A stretch of 64,000 nt of DNA from Nocardia altamirensis NBRC 108246 (lineage in GTDB: Bacteria; Actinomycetota; Actinomycetes; Mycobacteriales; Mycobacteriaceae). Of the stretch, positions 34,515 through 44,966 are shown piece by piece. The notes under the pieces were generated by a model, which made no database searches, was not told the DNA's origin, and was given only the letters and a program-made list of their open reading frames with translations. The position numbers were made by a program, and so were the translations under genes. Every line of letters starts with the position of its first letter. Within the stretch, counting starts at the first letter, position 1. Location of the stretch: positions 1 to 64,000 of the forward strand of contig NZ_BDAY01000016.1 of the NCBI RefSeq assembly GCF_001612685.1, written 5' to 3'.

Positions 34515-34904
34515 TTACAACAGGTCGCTGACGTCGTCGGGGACATCGACCGCGTACTTGCGCAAGATGTCCATGGAGATCACTTCCAGGGCGTTTTCGT
34601 GGGTCGCGGCCAGCACGACGGGTGCGGCGACACCGTCCTCGTGCGCATGTAGCCAGCGCACGGCAACGACGCACCACCGGTCGCCCGGTTGTAAGCCGGG
34701 GAAGTTGTTTTCCGGCCGCGGCGTACTGAGATCGTTGCCGATAGACGCCTGGTGCTCCAGGAATTCGGCCGTGACGACGGTGCACACGGTGTGGCTGCCG
34801 AGATCCTCCGGCCCGGTGCTGCAGCAGCCGTCCCGGTAGAAGCCGGTGAGAGGATCGGCGCCGCACTCTTCCAGCGGCCCCCCAAGCACGTTTCGATCGG
34901 TCAC
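34515..34904 (-). CDS. DUF2237 family protein
   Basis: A 129-residue soluble protein matching DUF2237: 'RNVLGGPLEECGADPLTGFY', 'RDGCCSTGPEDLGSHTVCTV', 'VTAEFLEHQASIGNDLSTPR' and 'PGLQPGDRWCVVAVRW'. Conserved cysteines (in EEC, DGCC and HTVC, plus RWC) suggest a metal or redox site. Some bacterial homologues are annotated near oxidative-stress genes, but no activity is known to me. It lies on the minus strand between the TetR gene and ftsY, interrupting the usual smc-ftsY neighbourhood. Confidence 0.88.
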   Translation of the reverse strand: MTDRNVLGGPLEECGADPLTGFYRDGCCSTGPEDLGSHTVCTVVTAEFLEHQASIGNDLSTPRPENNFPGLQPGDRWCVVAVRWLHAHEDGVAAPVVLAATHENALEVISMDILRKYAVDVPDDVSDLL

Positions 34905-35023
34905 GTCGCCGATCCTATTGGCACGTCGCGAGAAGTTCCGCAGGACAAGAAATCTCAGGGGTTGTGTCTTCCGGCCGGAGCGGCGTGGTAAAGCGGGCTG
35001 CGGCGTTCTGCAAGGATGGGCGC

Positions 35024-36544
35024 GTGAGTCCCGAAGCTTGGATCCTGATCGCCGCGGTTGCCGCTCTGCTCCTCGTCGTGCTTGTCGTCGGTTTTGTCCG
35101 GTACAAGCGCTCCCGGGTGTCGCTGACGCCGCCGTCTGCCGAGAAGGAGCTGACGGATCGGTCCGGCGGCTACGCGGCGTCGGGTGGGTTCAGTTTCAGT
35201 CGCGGTGGCACCGCGACCGCCGAACCCGAGCCGCAGGTGATCGAGCGGACCGACACGGACGGTCAGCCGCACGTCGGCGACGACGCGGCGATTCCGCGCG
35301 ATGCGCCGAAGCGGGGGATCACGAATGTCCCGCTGCCCGAGGCTGATGTCGCCGAGGCGCCGGAGACGGCGACGACCGCACCGGAGAGTGTGGCGACCGC
35401 CTCGGCGGACACGACGACAGCTCCGGAGGCCACAGAAACAACTCCGTCTGAAGCGGATGCCGCTCCGAGCGGACTTGATTCGACTCCGAGTGGAACAGAA
35501 GCCGCTGAGCCGCAGACGGCAGCGGCCGAGTCGGCTGCGGACACCGCCGAGGCAAGCACCGCTCCAGCCGCCGCACCCGACACCGCCGCGGGCGCCGAAG
35601 CTCCCGCCCCGCTCGAAGAGATCGAACCCACCGCAGGCCGCCTGATCAAACTGCGCGGCCGCCTGGCCCGTTCGCAGAACGCGGTGGGCAAGAGCCTGCT
35701 CGGCCTGCTGGGCGGCGGTGACCTCGACGACGAATCGTGGGAGGAGGTCGAGGACACCCTGGTGCTCGCCGATCTCGGCACCGCGAGCACCGCCGCCGTG
35801 GTGGCGCGGCTGCGCGAGGAGATGGCGTCGCGCAGCGCGCGCACCACCGACGCGGCCCGCGAGGTCCTGCGCGATGTGCTGATCGAGGCGCTGCGCCCTG
35901 AGCTCGACCGTTCGATCCGGGCGTTGCCGCACGCGGATCACCCGTCGATCCTGCTTGTCGTCGGCGTCAACGGCACTGGAAAGACCACGACCACCGGCAA
36001 GCTCGCGCGCGTGCTCGTCGCGGACGGGCGGCGCGTGCTGCTCGGTGCGGCAGACACCTTCCGTGCCGCCGCTGCCGATCAATTGCAGACCTGGGGTGAG
36101 CGGGTCGGCGCCGAGACCGTGCGTGGCAAGGAGGCGGCCGATCCGGCCGCGGTCGCCTTCGACGCGGTGAGCGCCGGCATCGAGCGCGGCGTCGACGTGG
36201 TTCTCATCGATACCGCTGGCCGCCTGCACACCAAGACCGGCCTGATGGACGAACTCGGCAAGGTCAAGCGCGTGATAGAGAAGAAGGCCGCGGTCGACGA
36301 GGTGCTGCTCGTCCTCGACGCGACCGTCGGCCAGAACGGCCTGATGCAGGCGCGCGTGTTCGCCGACGTGGTCGACATCAGCGGCGTGGTGCTCACCAAG
36401 CTCGATGGAACGGCCAAGGGCGGCATCGTCTTCCAGGTGCAGCACGAGCTCGGTGTGCCGGTGAAGCTGGTCGGCCTCGGCGAGGGCGCCGACGATCTGG
36501 CTCCGTTCGAGCCGGGCGCTTTCGTGGACGCGCTGCTCGGCTGA
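35024..36544 (+). CDS. ftsY: Signal recognition particle receptor FtsY
   Basis: A 506-residue SRP receptor GTPase. The actinobacterial-type N-terminus has a transmembrane helix (WILIAAVAALLLVVLVVGFV) followed by a basic patch. A long Ala/Glu/Thr-rich acidic linker (about 60-205) precedes the four-helix N domain ('LGGGDLDDESWEEVEDTL'). The G domain has G1 'GVNGTGKTTTTGKLARVL', 'LGAADTFRAAAADQL', G3 'DTAGRLHTKTGLMDEL', G4 'TKLDGTAKGG' and 'VPVKLVGLGEGADDLAPF'. The GTG at 35024, after AAGGATGGG, begins the hydrophobic helix; the upstream in-frame ATG at 34964 has no support. It pairs with Ffh at 41679. Confidence 0.97.
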   Translation: MSPEAWILIAAVAALLLVVLVVGFVRYKRSRVSLTPPSAEKELTDRSGGYAASGGFSFSRGGTATAEPEPQVIERTDTDGQPHVGDDAAIPRDAPKRGITNVPLPEADVAEAPETATTAPESVATASADTTTAPEATETTPSEADAAPSGLDSTPSGTEAAEPQTAAAESAADTAEASTAPAAAPDTAAGAEAPAPLEEIEPTAGRLIKLRGRLARSQNAVGKSLLGLLGGGDLDDESWEEVEDTLVLADLGTASTAAVVARLREEMASRSARTTDAAREVLRDVLIEALRPELDRSIRALPHADHPSILLVVGVNGTGKTTTTGKLARVLVADGRRVLLGAADTFRAAAADQLQTWGERVGAETVRGKEAADPAAVAFDAVSAGIERGVDVVLIDTAGRLHTKTGLMDELGKVKRVIEKKAAVDEVLLVLDATVGQNGLMQARVFADVVDISGVVLTKLDGTAKGGIVFQVQHELGVPVKLVGLGEGADDLAPFEPGAFVDALLG

Positions 36545-36584
36545 GGCGCCGGCATGCTCGCCGCATCTCGGGGCGGCGCGCGGT

Positions 36585-36625
36585 ATTCGGTGTGCTTGTG
36601 CGGTGCAGCGCACCGCACACCGAAT
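36585..36625 (+). terminator. Terminator hairpin after ftsY
   Basis: ATTCGGTGTGC at 36585 pairs with GCACACCGAAT ending at 36625, and an inner GGTGC/GCACC continues the stem (about 16 pairs in all) with a 6-nt bulge on the left arm. GTTTG follows. It lies 40 nt beyond the ftsY stop. Confidence 0.65.
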
Positions 36626-36745
36626 GTTTGCTGCTGATACCCGCCGGTAACCATGTTTCCGTTTTGTCCGGAGCGTGCCCCGAAGTTGCGCGCAAACTCA
36701 CGGTGTAAATCGCGAAACGTAAAGGCAACACAACTGCCGCATCCG

Positions 36746-36783
36746 TTCACGTCGGGGAAACACGACTGCTCTTCGGATGAAAC
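36746..36783 (+). promoter_or_regulatory. Candidate GlnR box upstream of amtB-glnB-glnD
   Basis: The spacing TTCAC-N6-GAAAC-N6-GCTCT-N6-GAAAC matches the actinobacterial GlnR pattern gTnAC-N6-GaAAC repeated: both GAAAC half-sites are perfect, TTCAC is 4/5, and GCTCT is weak. A second partial site GTGTA-N6-GAAAC lies at 36703-36718, followed by GCAAC after 6 nt. Nitrogen-dependent control of this operon by GlnR is well known in related genera. Confidence 0.5.
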
Positions 36784-36855
36784 ACCGAGTGAGCACCCTT
36801 CTGGTCAGGTCCAGTTGCCGGAGTCGGCAGGGCCCGAGATGAGGAGGACATTAAG

Positions 36856-38579
<1,724 letters not shown>

Positions 38580-38648
38580 CCGAAAATCGTTGTTAGCGTG
38601 GCGGCCTCGCCTCCCACCGGAGCTCCGGTCGGGGCGGGGCCGCACTGC

Positions 38649-41141
38649 ATGAATGGGCGGTGGGTTGTGGGCAGTGAGCACGACGGTGGTCGGACCGGCA
38701 CCGGAGACACCAACGGCGGCAAGGTATCCAACGGAGCGGCCGATCTGGTCCGCGCTCGCGCCCAACTGCTCGACGGTGGGGTGCCGCGCAATCCACGACT
38801 CGACGCCGAATCGTTGCGACAGGCCCTGGTCGACCTGTACGAGCTGTGGATCACCGGCAAAGCCGTCGAGCTCGGCATCACCAGGGAGAGCGGCCTCGCC
38901 GTTGTCGCCGTCGGTGGTCTCGGTCGCAAGGAAATGCTGCCGTACTCCGATCTCGATCTGGTGCTGCTGCACGACGACGTCGATCCCGCCAGGGTGGCCG
39001 AGGTCGCCGACCAGCTCTGGTATCCGTTGTGGGACGCCCACATCAAGCTCGATCACAGCGTGCGGACCGTCCCGCAGGCGCTGCGGGTCGCGTCCGACGA
39101 TCTGATCGCGGCGCTCGGGATGCTAGAGGCCAGGCACATCGCGGGTGATCAGGACCTGAGCAATCTGCTGATCGGCGGTGTGCGCCGGGAATGGCGGACC
39201 GGGATCCGTTCCCGGTTCGACGAACTCATCGCCCAGGCCGAGGCCAGGTGGCAGCGCAGTGGCGAGATCGCGCATCGGGCCGAGCCCGATCTCAAGAACG
39301 GGCGCGGCGGACTGCGTGACATCCAACTCCTCGATGCGCTGGCCATCGCCCAGTTGACCGACGCCATGCCCGGCCTCGGTCCCGAGGTGCCCGGTGGCGG
39401 CTTGAAACAGGCGCATCGACGGTTGCTGGACGTTCGCACCGAACTGCACCGAGTCGCGGGAAGGGCCCGTGACCAGCTGCGGGCGCAGGATGCCGACGAG
39501 ATCGGGGCGGCGCTGCGGATCGGCGACCGCTTCGATCTTGCGCGCACCCTGAGTGATTCGGCGCGGACGGTGAGCTACTCGGTGGATGTCGGGTTGCGCA
39601 CCGCGGCCAACGCCTTGCCGCGTCGCGGCCTGGCGCGCCTACGCCGCATGCCGGTGCGGCGACCACTCGATGAGGGGGTGGTCGAGCATGCGGGTGAGGT
39701 GGTGCTGGCCAGGGACGCGCGGCCGCAGCGCGATCCCGGGCTGATCTTGCGGGTGGCTGCCGCGTCGGCGCAGACCGGGCTGCCGATGTCGGCGACCACC
39801 CTCAATCGACTGTCCGAGGACGCCCCCGAGCTGCGCGAGCCGTGGCCCAAGGACGCCCTCAACGACCTGCTGGTGTTGCTCGGCGCAGGCCGCGGCGCCA
39901 TCGACGCGATCGAGGCGCTCGATCGAACGGGCTTGTGGGGCAGGCTGCTTCCGGAATGGGGCGCCGTGCGTGACCTGCCGCCGCGCGACGCGCTGCACAC
40001 CTGGACGGTCGATCGCCATCTGATGGAGACGGTCTCCTACGCGAGCGCGATGAGCACCCGCGTGGCCAGGCCGGATCTGCTTGCGCTCGGCGCGCTGCTG
40101 CACGACATCGGCAAGGGCCGGGTGGGCGACCACAGCATTGTCGGGGCGGAACTGGCCAACCACATCGGCCGCAGGCTCGGCCTGTGGCCCTCGGATGTGC
40201 GGACGCTCAGCGCGATGGTGCGCCACCACCTGTTGCTTCCGGATACCGCGACCCGGCGCGACCTGGCCGACCCGGACACGGTGCAATTCGTGGTCGACGC
40301 GCTCGGCGGTGATCCGGAACTGCTGGAGTTGTTGCACACCCTGGCCGAAGCGGATTCGCTGGCCACCGGGCCCGGCGTGTGGGGTGATTGGAAGGCCTCG
40401 CTCATCGGCGATCTGGTCCGCCGTTGCCGACTGGTGATGGCGGGCGGCGAGCTGCCGACGCCGGAACCCATCGCGCCGGAGCTGATCGCGAAGGCGAAAG
40501 CGGGCGGCGTGCACGTCGAATTGAAACCGGGGGAGAGCAAGCACACCTACGCGGTCACCGTCATCGCCCCGGACAAGGCCGGGTTGTTGTCCGACGCCGC
40601 CGGGGTGCTCGCGCTGCATTCGCTGCGGGTGCTTTCGGCCTCGCTCGGTGGCGAAGGTGATTCCGCCATCGACGCTTTCGTGGTTTCGCCCAAGTTCGGT
40701 GACCCGCCGGATGCGGGACTGTTGCGCCAGGAACTCATCCGCGCCATGGCCGGTGACATGGACGTGCCCGCGCTCCTGGTCAAACGGGAGCGCGAGGCGG
40801 GCGGTATCGGGCCGAGCCAATTCGCGCAGGCCCAGCCGCGCGTGCTCTGGTCCGGCACCTCGGTGCCGGGTCAGGTGCTGCTGGAATTGCGTGCCGAGGA
40901 TCGCATCGGCGTGCTGAGCAGGTTGGCCGCCGCGCTGGAGGAGTGCGGCGCCGACGTGCGCTGGGCCAAGGTGGTGACCATGGGTTCCGCGGTGGTCGAC
41001 ACCTTCTGCGTCGACCTCGGCGCCGACGACGGCCCCGAGCGCAGAGCGGCCATCGAAAAGGCGATCTTGGCGGTCGTGCCGCGGCCTGCGCCGAAGAAGC
41101 CGGAGGATGGTATGCCCGGTCCCGAGGTCATCGGAACCTGA
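38649..41141 (+). CDS. glnD: Protein-PII nucleotidylyltransferase/removing enzyme GlnD
   Basis: About 830 residues. The nucleotidyltransferase domain has '[20 protein letters not shown]' (GG...D-L-D metal site). A helical GlnE-like linker contains '[20 protein letters not shown]'. An HD domain with '[20 protein letters not shown]' and '[20 protein letters not shown]' removes the modification. Two C-terminal ACT domains ('[20 protein letters not shown]' and '[20 protein letters not shown]') sense glutamine. The start is uncertain: ATG 38649 or the GTGs near 38667; none has a strong ribosome-binding site. In actinobacteria GlnD acts as an adenylyltransferase on P-II. Confidence 0.94.
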   Translation: MNGRWVVGSEHDGGRTGTGDTNGGKVSNGAADLVRARAQLLDGGVPRNPRLDAESLRQALVDLYELWITGKAVELGITRESGLAVVAVGGLGRKEMLPYSDLDLVLLHDDVDPARVAEVADQLWYPLWDAHIKLDHSVRTVPQALRVASDDLIAALGMLEARHIAGDQDLSNLLIGGVRREWRTGIRSRFDELIAQAEARWQRSGEIAHRAEPDLKNGRGGLRDIQLLDALAIAQLTDAMPGLGPEVPGGGLKQAHRRLLDVRTELHRVAGRARDQLRAQDADEIGAALRIGDRFDLARTLSDSARTVSYSVDVGLRTAANALPRRGLARLRRMPVRRPLDEGVVEHAGEVVLARDARPQRDPGLILRVAAASAQTGLPMSATTLNRLSEDAPELREPWPKDALNDLLVLLGAGRGAIDAIEALDRTGLWGRLLPEWGAVRDLPPRDALHTWTVDRHLMETVSYASAMSTRVARPDLLALGALLHDIGKGRVGDHSIVGAELANHIGRRLGLWPSDVRTLSAMVRHHLLLPDTATRRDLADPDTVQFVVDALGGDPELLELLHTLAEADSLATGPGVWGDWKASLIGDLVRRCRLVMAGGELPTPEPIAPELIAKAKAGGVHVELKPGESKHTYAVTVIAPDKAGLLSDAAGVLALHSLRVLSASLGGEGDSAIDAFVVSPKFGDPPDAGLLRQELIRAMAGDMDVPALLVKREREAGGIGPSQFAQAQPRVLWSGTSVPGQVLLELRAEDRIGVLSRLAAALEECGADVRWAKVVTMGSAVVDTFCVDLGADDGPERRAAIEKAILAVVPRPAPKKPEDGMPGPEVIGT

Positions 41142-41211
41142 CGGCACGGGAAGTAACCAATCTGTTGCACATGATTTGCTGGAACCCTTCTGTTGTGAAC
41201 CTTTCGCGCCC

Positions 41212-41217
41212 TAGGAT
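41212..41217 (+). promoter_or_regulatory. Probable -10 element upstream of the small glnD-ffh intervening gene
   Basis: TAGGAT at 41212-41217, with TTCTGT 18 nt upstream and the ORF start at 41259, is the best promoter candidate in the glnD-41259 gap. This suggests that the following gene has its own promoter. Confidence 0.35.
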
Positions 41218-41258
41218 CAGTAGCGTCTGGCTATCGCTAGCATGAGGGGAGCACGTCG

Positions 41259-41573
41259 GTGGCAATTGAAGTTGTTGCGGCGTCGATGATGACGAGCGAC
41301 GAAACCACGCATATGGCGCGGTGCGTCGGCGGAGATCGCTGGGTTGTTTCCTGGCTACCCGGTCGTACCTTGACCGCGCAGCAGGCCGTGACCGCGATGA
41401 CCATCGCCTCTACGGTGGCCAATTCCCGGATCCCGACGACAACGGAGTGGGCGATTCTCGATGACCTCGCGTTGGAACTGGGATTGACCGCCCGCGAGGC
41501 GGTCTACATGGTGGCCAAGGAAAACCACGACTACCGCAGGACAGCCAAACCGCGTCGCCGTTCACTCGACTGA
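41259..41573 (+). CDS. Conserved small protein of unknown function
   Basis: A 104-residue basic protein starting at GTG 41259 behind GAGGGGAG. Visible features are 'WVVSWLPGRTLTAQQAVTAM', a helical 'AILDDLALELGLTAREAVYM' that resembles a small HTH-like segment, and a C-terminal basic tail 'RRTAKPRRRSLD'. I do not recognise a named family. It sits between glnD and ffh, where other actinobacteria usually have one short or unrelated gene, with its own probable promoter. Nucleic-acid binding is only suggested by charge. Confidence 0.65.
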   Translation: MAIEVVAASMMTSDETTHMARCVGGDRWVVSWLPGRTLTAQQAVTAMTIASTVANSRIPTTTEWAILDDLALELGLTAREAVYMVAKENHDYRRTAKPRRRSLD

Positions 41574-41678
41574 AAAGACACACTTCGACCTCGAAGGACG
41601 AACCGCCTGCAGAGTAGTGGGGGCGATCCCATTACCCTGGGAGGCAATTGACGTCCCCCGAGATCAGGAGCGCGATCG

Positions 41679-43244
41679 GTGTTCGAATCCCTGTCCGACC
41701 GGCTTACCGGTGCCCTCAAGGATCTGCGTGGTAAGGGGCGTCTGTCACCGGCCGACATCGACGCCACCTGTCGTGAGATCCGGTTAGCCCTGCTCGAGGC
41801 CGACGTTGCGCTGCCGGTGGTGCGCGGTTTCATCACGCGAATCAAGGAGCGCGCCAAGGGCGCCGAGGTGTCCGCGGCCCTTAATCCTGCGCAGCAGGTC
41901 GTCAAGATCGTCAACGAGGAGCTCGTCGGGATTCTCGGCGGCGAGACGCGCAGGCTGACCTTGGCGAAGAACCCGCCGACCGTGGTGATGCTGGCCGGTC
42001 TGCAGGGTGCCGGTAAGACGACGCTCGCGGGCAAGCTCGCGAAATGGCTGAAGGGACAAGGACATCAGCCGTTGCTGGTGGCCTGCGACCTGCAGCGGCC
42101 CGGCGCGGTCACCCAGCTGCAGGTGGTCGGTGAGCGCGCGGAAGTGCCTGTGTTCGCGCCGCACCCTGGCACCTCCATCGGCGGCGGCGACAACGCGCTC
42201 GGGGTGAGCGCGGCCGATCCGGTCGAGGTCGCGCGCTCGGGTATCGCCGAGGCCAAGGCCAAGCAGTACGACGTGGTCATCGTCGACACCGCCGGTCGTC
42301 TCGGCATCGACGAGGAACTGATGCGGCAGGCCGCTGGCATCCGCGACGCCGTGCAGCCGGACGAGACGCTGTTCGTGCTCGACGCCATGATCGGTCAGGA
42401 CGCGGTCACCACGGCCGAGGCGTTCCGCGACGGCGTCGGGTTCACCGGTGTCGTGCTCACCAAGCTCGACGGCGACGCCCGCGGTGGCGCTGCGCTGTCG
42501 GTGCGCGAGGTGACCGGCGCCCCGATCATGTTCGCCTCCACCGGTGAGAAGCTCGAGGACTTCGACGTCTTCCACCCGGACCGGATGGCAAGCCGCATCC
42601 TCGGCATGGGCGACGTGCTCAGCCTGATCGAGCAGGCCGAGCAGATCTACGACGCGGAGCAGGCCGAGGAGGCCGCCCGCAAGATCGGCAGCGGCGAGCT
42701 GACGCTGGAGGACTTCCTCGAGCAGATGCTTGCCATCCGCAAGATGGGCCCGATCGGCAACCTGCTCGGCATGCTGCCCGGCGCAGGCCAGATGAAGGAC
42801 GCGCTCGCCGCGGTCGACGACAAGCAGCTCGACCGGGTGCAGGCGATCATTCGCGGCATGACCCCGGCCGAACGGGACAACCCGAAGATCATCAACGCCT
42901 CTCGGCGGTTGCGCATCGCCAACGGCTCCGGCGTGCAGGTTTCCGATGTCAATCAGCTCGTCGATCGCTTCTTCGAAGCCAAGAAGATGATGGCGATGAT
43001 GGGCCGTCAGATGGGCATGCCCGGCGCTCGACGCGGGAACAACAAAAAAGGCAAGAAGGGGAAGAAGGGCGGGCGCGGTCCCACTCCGCCGAAGGTGCGT
43101 GGTGGCTTCCCGGGGATGCCCGCCGGCATGCCAGGTATGCCCGCAGGGATGCCTGACCTGTCGAACATGCCGCCCGGCCTCGACCAACTCCCGCCCGGGT
43201 TGGAAGGTTTCGACCTGAGCAAGCTGAAATTCCCGAAGAACTAA
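41679..43244 (+). CDS. ffh: Signal recognition particle protein Ffh
   Basis: A 521-residue SRP54 homologue. The N domain starts 'MFESLSDRLTGALKDLRGKG'. The G domain has G1 'LAGLQGAGKTTLAGKLAKWL', 'ACDLQRPGAVTQLQVVGERA', G3 'DTAGRLGIDEELMRQ', G4 'TKLDGDARGGAALS' and 'GEKLEDFDVFHPDRMASRIL'. The M domain binds 4.5S RNA and signal sequences with 'EQMLAIRKMGPIGNLLGMLP' and 'IINASRRLRIANGSGVQVSD'. The C-terminus is unusually Met/Pro/Gly-rich with repeats of the type PGMPAGMP. GTG start after AGGAG. It works with FtsY encoded 5 kb upstream. Confidence 0.98.
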   Translation: MFESLSDRLTGALKDLRGKGRLSPADIDATCREIRLALLEADVALPVVRGFITRIKERAKGAEVSAALNPAQQVVKIVNEELVGILGGETRRLTLAKNPPTVVMLAGLQGAGKTTLAGKLAKWLKGQGHQPLLVACDLQRPGAVTQLQVVGERAEVPVFAPHPGTSIGGGDNALGVSAADPVEVARSGIAEAKAKQYDVVIVDTAGRLGIDEELMRQAAGIRDAVQPDETLFVLDAMIGQDAVTTAEAFRDGVGFTGVVLTKLDGDARGGAALSVREVTGAPIMFASTGEKLEDFDVFHPDRMASRILGMGDVLSLIEQAEQIYDAEQAEEAARKIGSGELTLEDFLEQMLAIRKMGPIGNLLGMLPGAGQMKDALAAVDDKQLDRVQAIIRGMTPAERDNPKIINASRRLRIANGSGVQVSDVNQLVDRFFEAKKMMAMMGRQMGMPGARRGNNKKGKKGKKGGRGPTPPKVRGGFPGMPAGMPGMPAGMPDLSNMPPGLDQLPPGLEGFDLSKLKFPKN

Positions 43245-43251
43245 CCGTTTT

Positions 43252-43283
43252 CGCCGCCCTGGCTTGTCCGGCACGGGGCGGCG
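43252..43283. terminator. Terminator between convergent ffh and HD/LuxR gene
   Basis: CGCCGCCC at 43252-43259 pairs with GGGCGGCG at 43276-43283 across a 16-nt loop. CGTTTT lies on one side. It is just past the ffh stop and before the stop of the minus-strand gene. Confidence 0.55.
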
Positions 43284-43290
43284 CCGGGGA

Positions 43291-44835
43291 TCAGTCCGGC
43301 AGTAGTCCGTGCTCCATCGCGAACACCGCGGCGCCCGCGCGGGTGCGGCGGCCGGTTTTGTCGTAGATGTGCGCGAGATGGTGGCCGACGGTGCGTTCGG
43401 AGACCACCAGCTGTGCGGCGATCTTCCGGTTCGACAGTCCGCGGGCGGCCAGCCTGAGCACATCGAGCTCGCGCTCGGTGAGCCCGCAGGGCAGGTCGGT
43501 CCGCGGCTTGCGCAGTCCGGCCGCTTCCACGACGGCGACGCACGCCTCTCGATCGAGGCTGCCCGCCGCGGCGGCGGCAAGCAGTTCGCGGGCGGCGTCG
43601 TCGGGCGCGTAGGCGGGGCGGTGCGGGCGCGGCTCGGTGAGTGCGGCGAAGACATCGGCGGCGGCGAGAATCCGGGCGGGACGCGCCAAGTCACGGCCAC
43701 GGACGCCGCGGTGATAGCCGGTGCCGTCCAGCCGTTCGTGATGGCCTGCGGCGAGATCGGCGAGATCGGCGAGCCCGGGACAGCGGCGCAGCACCCGCTC
43801 GGTCCAATACGTGTGCAGCCGAACCCGTTCCCAATCGCCGGGACCGAGCGGGCCAGGCCGGTCCCAGATCGCGCTCGACACCCCCGCCCGCCCGATGTCG
43901 TGCAGCAGCGCCGCGGCCCGCAGCGTTTCCCGGTCGTCCGGGGTCATCCCGGACAGCTCACCCGCCGCCCCCGCGAGATCGGCGACGTGGCCCGAATGCC
44001 CGAGCAGCCACCGGCCTTTCAGGTCGACCACGATCGCCAGCGCCAGACACAGGTGCAGTCGCTCACGCGGCCGGATATGCAGCGGCACACCGGGTTCCCC
44101 GCGGACAACGGCGGTCAGCACGTCCGGCACATCGAGGCAGTCCCACATCGCGTCCGCGTCCGCGCTGAACAGGGCAACCAGATCGGGATCGAGATGCCCG
44201 CCTGCCCGCCGTCGCAGCTCGGCCGTCGCGTCCTGCCGGTTCCGGCCTGCCGCGGCGAGGACCGCCTGTTCGGCGAGGTGCACGATCCGCCCGGTCAGCG
44301 AGATCTCCTCGCCCCGAAGCTGTTCCGGTGCGCCGAGCCCGTCCCAGCGTTCCTTGACCTCGGTGAGCGCGAGCACCGCGGCCTCGGGTAGTCCGAGACG
44401 GGAACCGAGGGCCCGGCTCACCTCGCACACGGACCGGACCGCCGCGGCCGCCTGCTGCGGTGGCGCGCCGACGTAGCGGTCACGCAACTGCGTCTGCCGG
44501 TCGGGCGCCCAGGAGCCGAAGCTGGCCAGCTGCGCGGCGAAGACGGGTGCGTCACCGGGGTCGAGCACGTGGTAAGCGCGTTGGAAGGCAACGTCATCGG
44601 CGAATGCGGCCGCGTTCTCCGAGGCGCGGCTGGTGCAGCCGACGGCGCCGAGCAGCGCCGCGTGGAAGACGACCCGGCGGTCCGCCTCCGCCAGGCCGAT
44701 GCGTTCGGCGAGTGCGGTGGCCACCAGGCAGGTCGCCAAGCCCTTCTCGAACGGAACGCCGGTCGCCAGGTCGGTCGTCAGCGACAGTGCCGCGAGCACC
44801 TCGGTGACTCGGATGGCGGCGGGCGGGAACGTCAC
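43291..44835 (-). CDS. HD-domain phosphohydrolase fused to LuxR-type HTH
   Basis: A 514-residue regulator. The N-terminal half has HD-like helices ('EKGLATCLVATALAERIGLA', 'VVFHAALLGAVGC'). The central HD-GYP-like domain has 'RAAALLHDIGRAGVSSAIWD' and 'AAGHHERLDGTGYHRGVRG' with GYH in place of GYP, then 'ARILAAADVFAALTEPRPHR'. The C-terminal LuxR helix-turn-helix is 'GLTERELDVLRLAARGLSNR' with 'VVSERTVGHHLAHIYDKTG'. No receiver domain is present. It may link a nucleotide-hydrolysing or nucleotide-sensing HD module to transcription. Such HD-LuxR fusions are found in actinobacteria, but their ligands are unknown to me. Confidence 0.9.
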   Translation of the reverse strand: MTFPPAAIRVTEVLAALSLTTDLATGVPFEKGLATCLVATALAERIGLAEADRRVVFHAALLGAVGCTSRASENAAAFADDVAFQRAYHVLDPGDAPVFAAQLASFGSWAPDRQTQLRDRYVGAPPQQAAAAVRSVCEVSRALGSRLGLPEAAVLALTEVKERWDGLGAPEQLRGEEISLTGRIVHLAEQAVLAAAGRNRQDATAELRRRAGGHLDPDLVALFSADADAMWDCLDVPDVLTAVVRGEPGVPLHIRPRERLHLCLALAIVVDLKGRWLLGHSGHVADLAGAAGELSGMTPDDRETLRAAALLHDIGRAGVSSAIWDRPGPLGPGDWERVRLHTYWTERVLRRCPGLADLADLAAGHHERLDGTGYHRGVRGRDLARPARILAAADVFAALTEPRPHRPAYAPDDAARELLAAAAAGSLDREACVAVVEAAGLRKPRTDLPCGLTERELDVLRLAARGLSNRKIAAQLVVSERTVGHHLAHIYDKTGRRTRAGAAVFAMEHGLLPD

Positions 44836-44966
44836 TCTCCCACGTTAGTTCGCCGGGGGCGGCGCGTCCCGCGGAATCAGGGATAGGTCGATCGACCGAT
44901 GTGGGCGAGCTGCCCGCGCGGCCACCATGAGCTGCACCATCATTCGCACGTCCCGAAGGAAACCTC

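Larger units (their letters stand above)
36545..36855. other. 311-nt ftsY-amtB intergenic region
   Basis: It contains the ftsY terminator hairpin (36585-36625), an imperfect palindrome GGTAACCATGTTTCC (36643 onward), candidate GlnR half-sites (36703-36783) and a strong GAGGAGG ribosome-binding site about 10 nt before the amtB GTG. I see no coding sequence. Confidence 0.6.

Noticed and set aside
34955..36613. A 552-codon minus-strand frame opposite ftsY
   Set aside because: It mirrors the ftsY linker and GTPase domain and has no independent support.
38618..38631. ACCGGAGCTCCGGT palindrome between glnB and glnD
   Set aside because: A 14-bp GC-rich palindrome can easily occur by chance here and has no T tract; not called as a terminator inside an apparent operon.
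43019..43220. PGMPAGMP-type repeats at the Ffh C-terminus considered as a mobile or tandem-repeat element
   Set aside because: Met/Gly/Pro-rich tails are a usual feature of the SRP54 M domain; the repeats are within the protein and not a DNA element.
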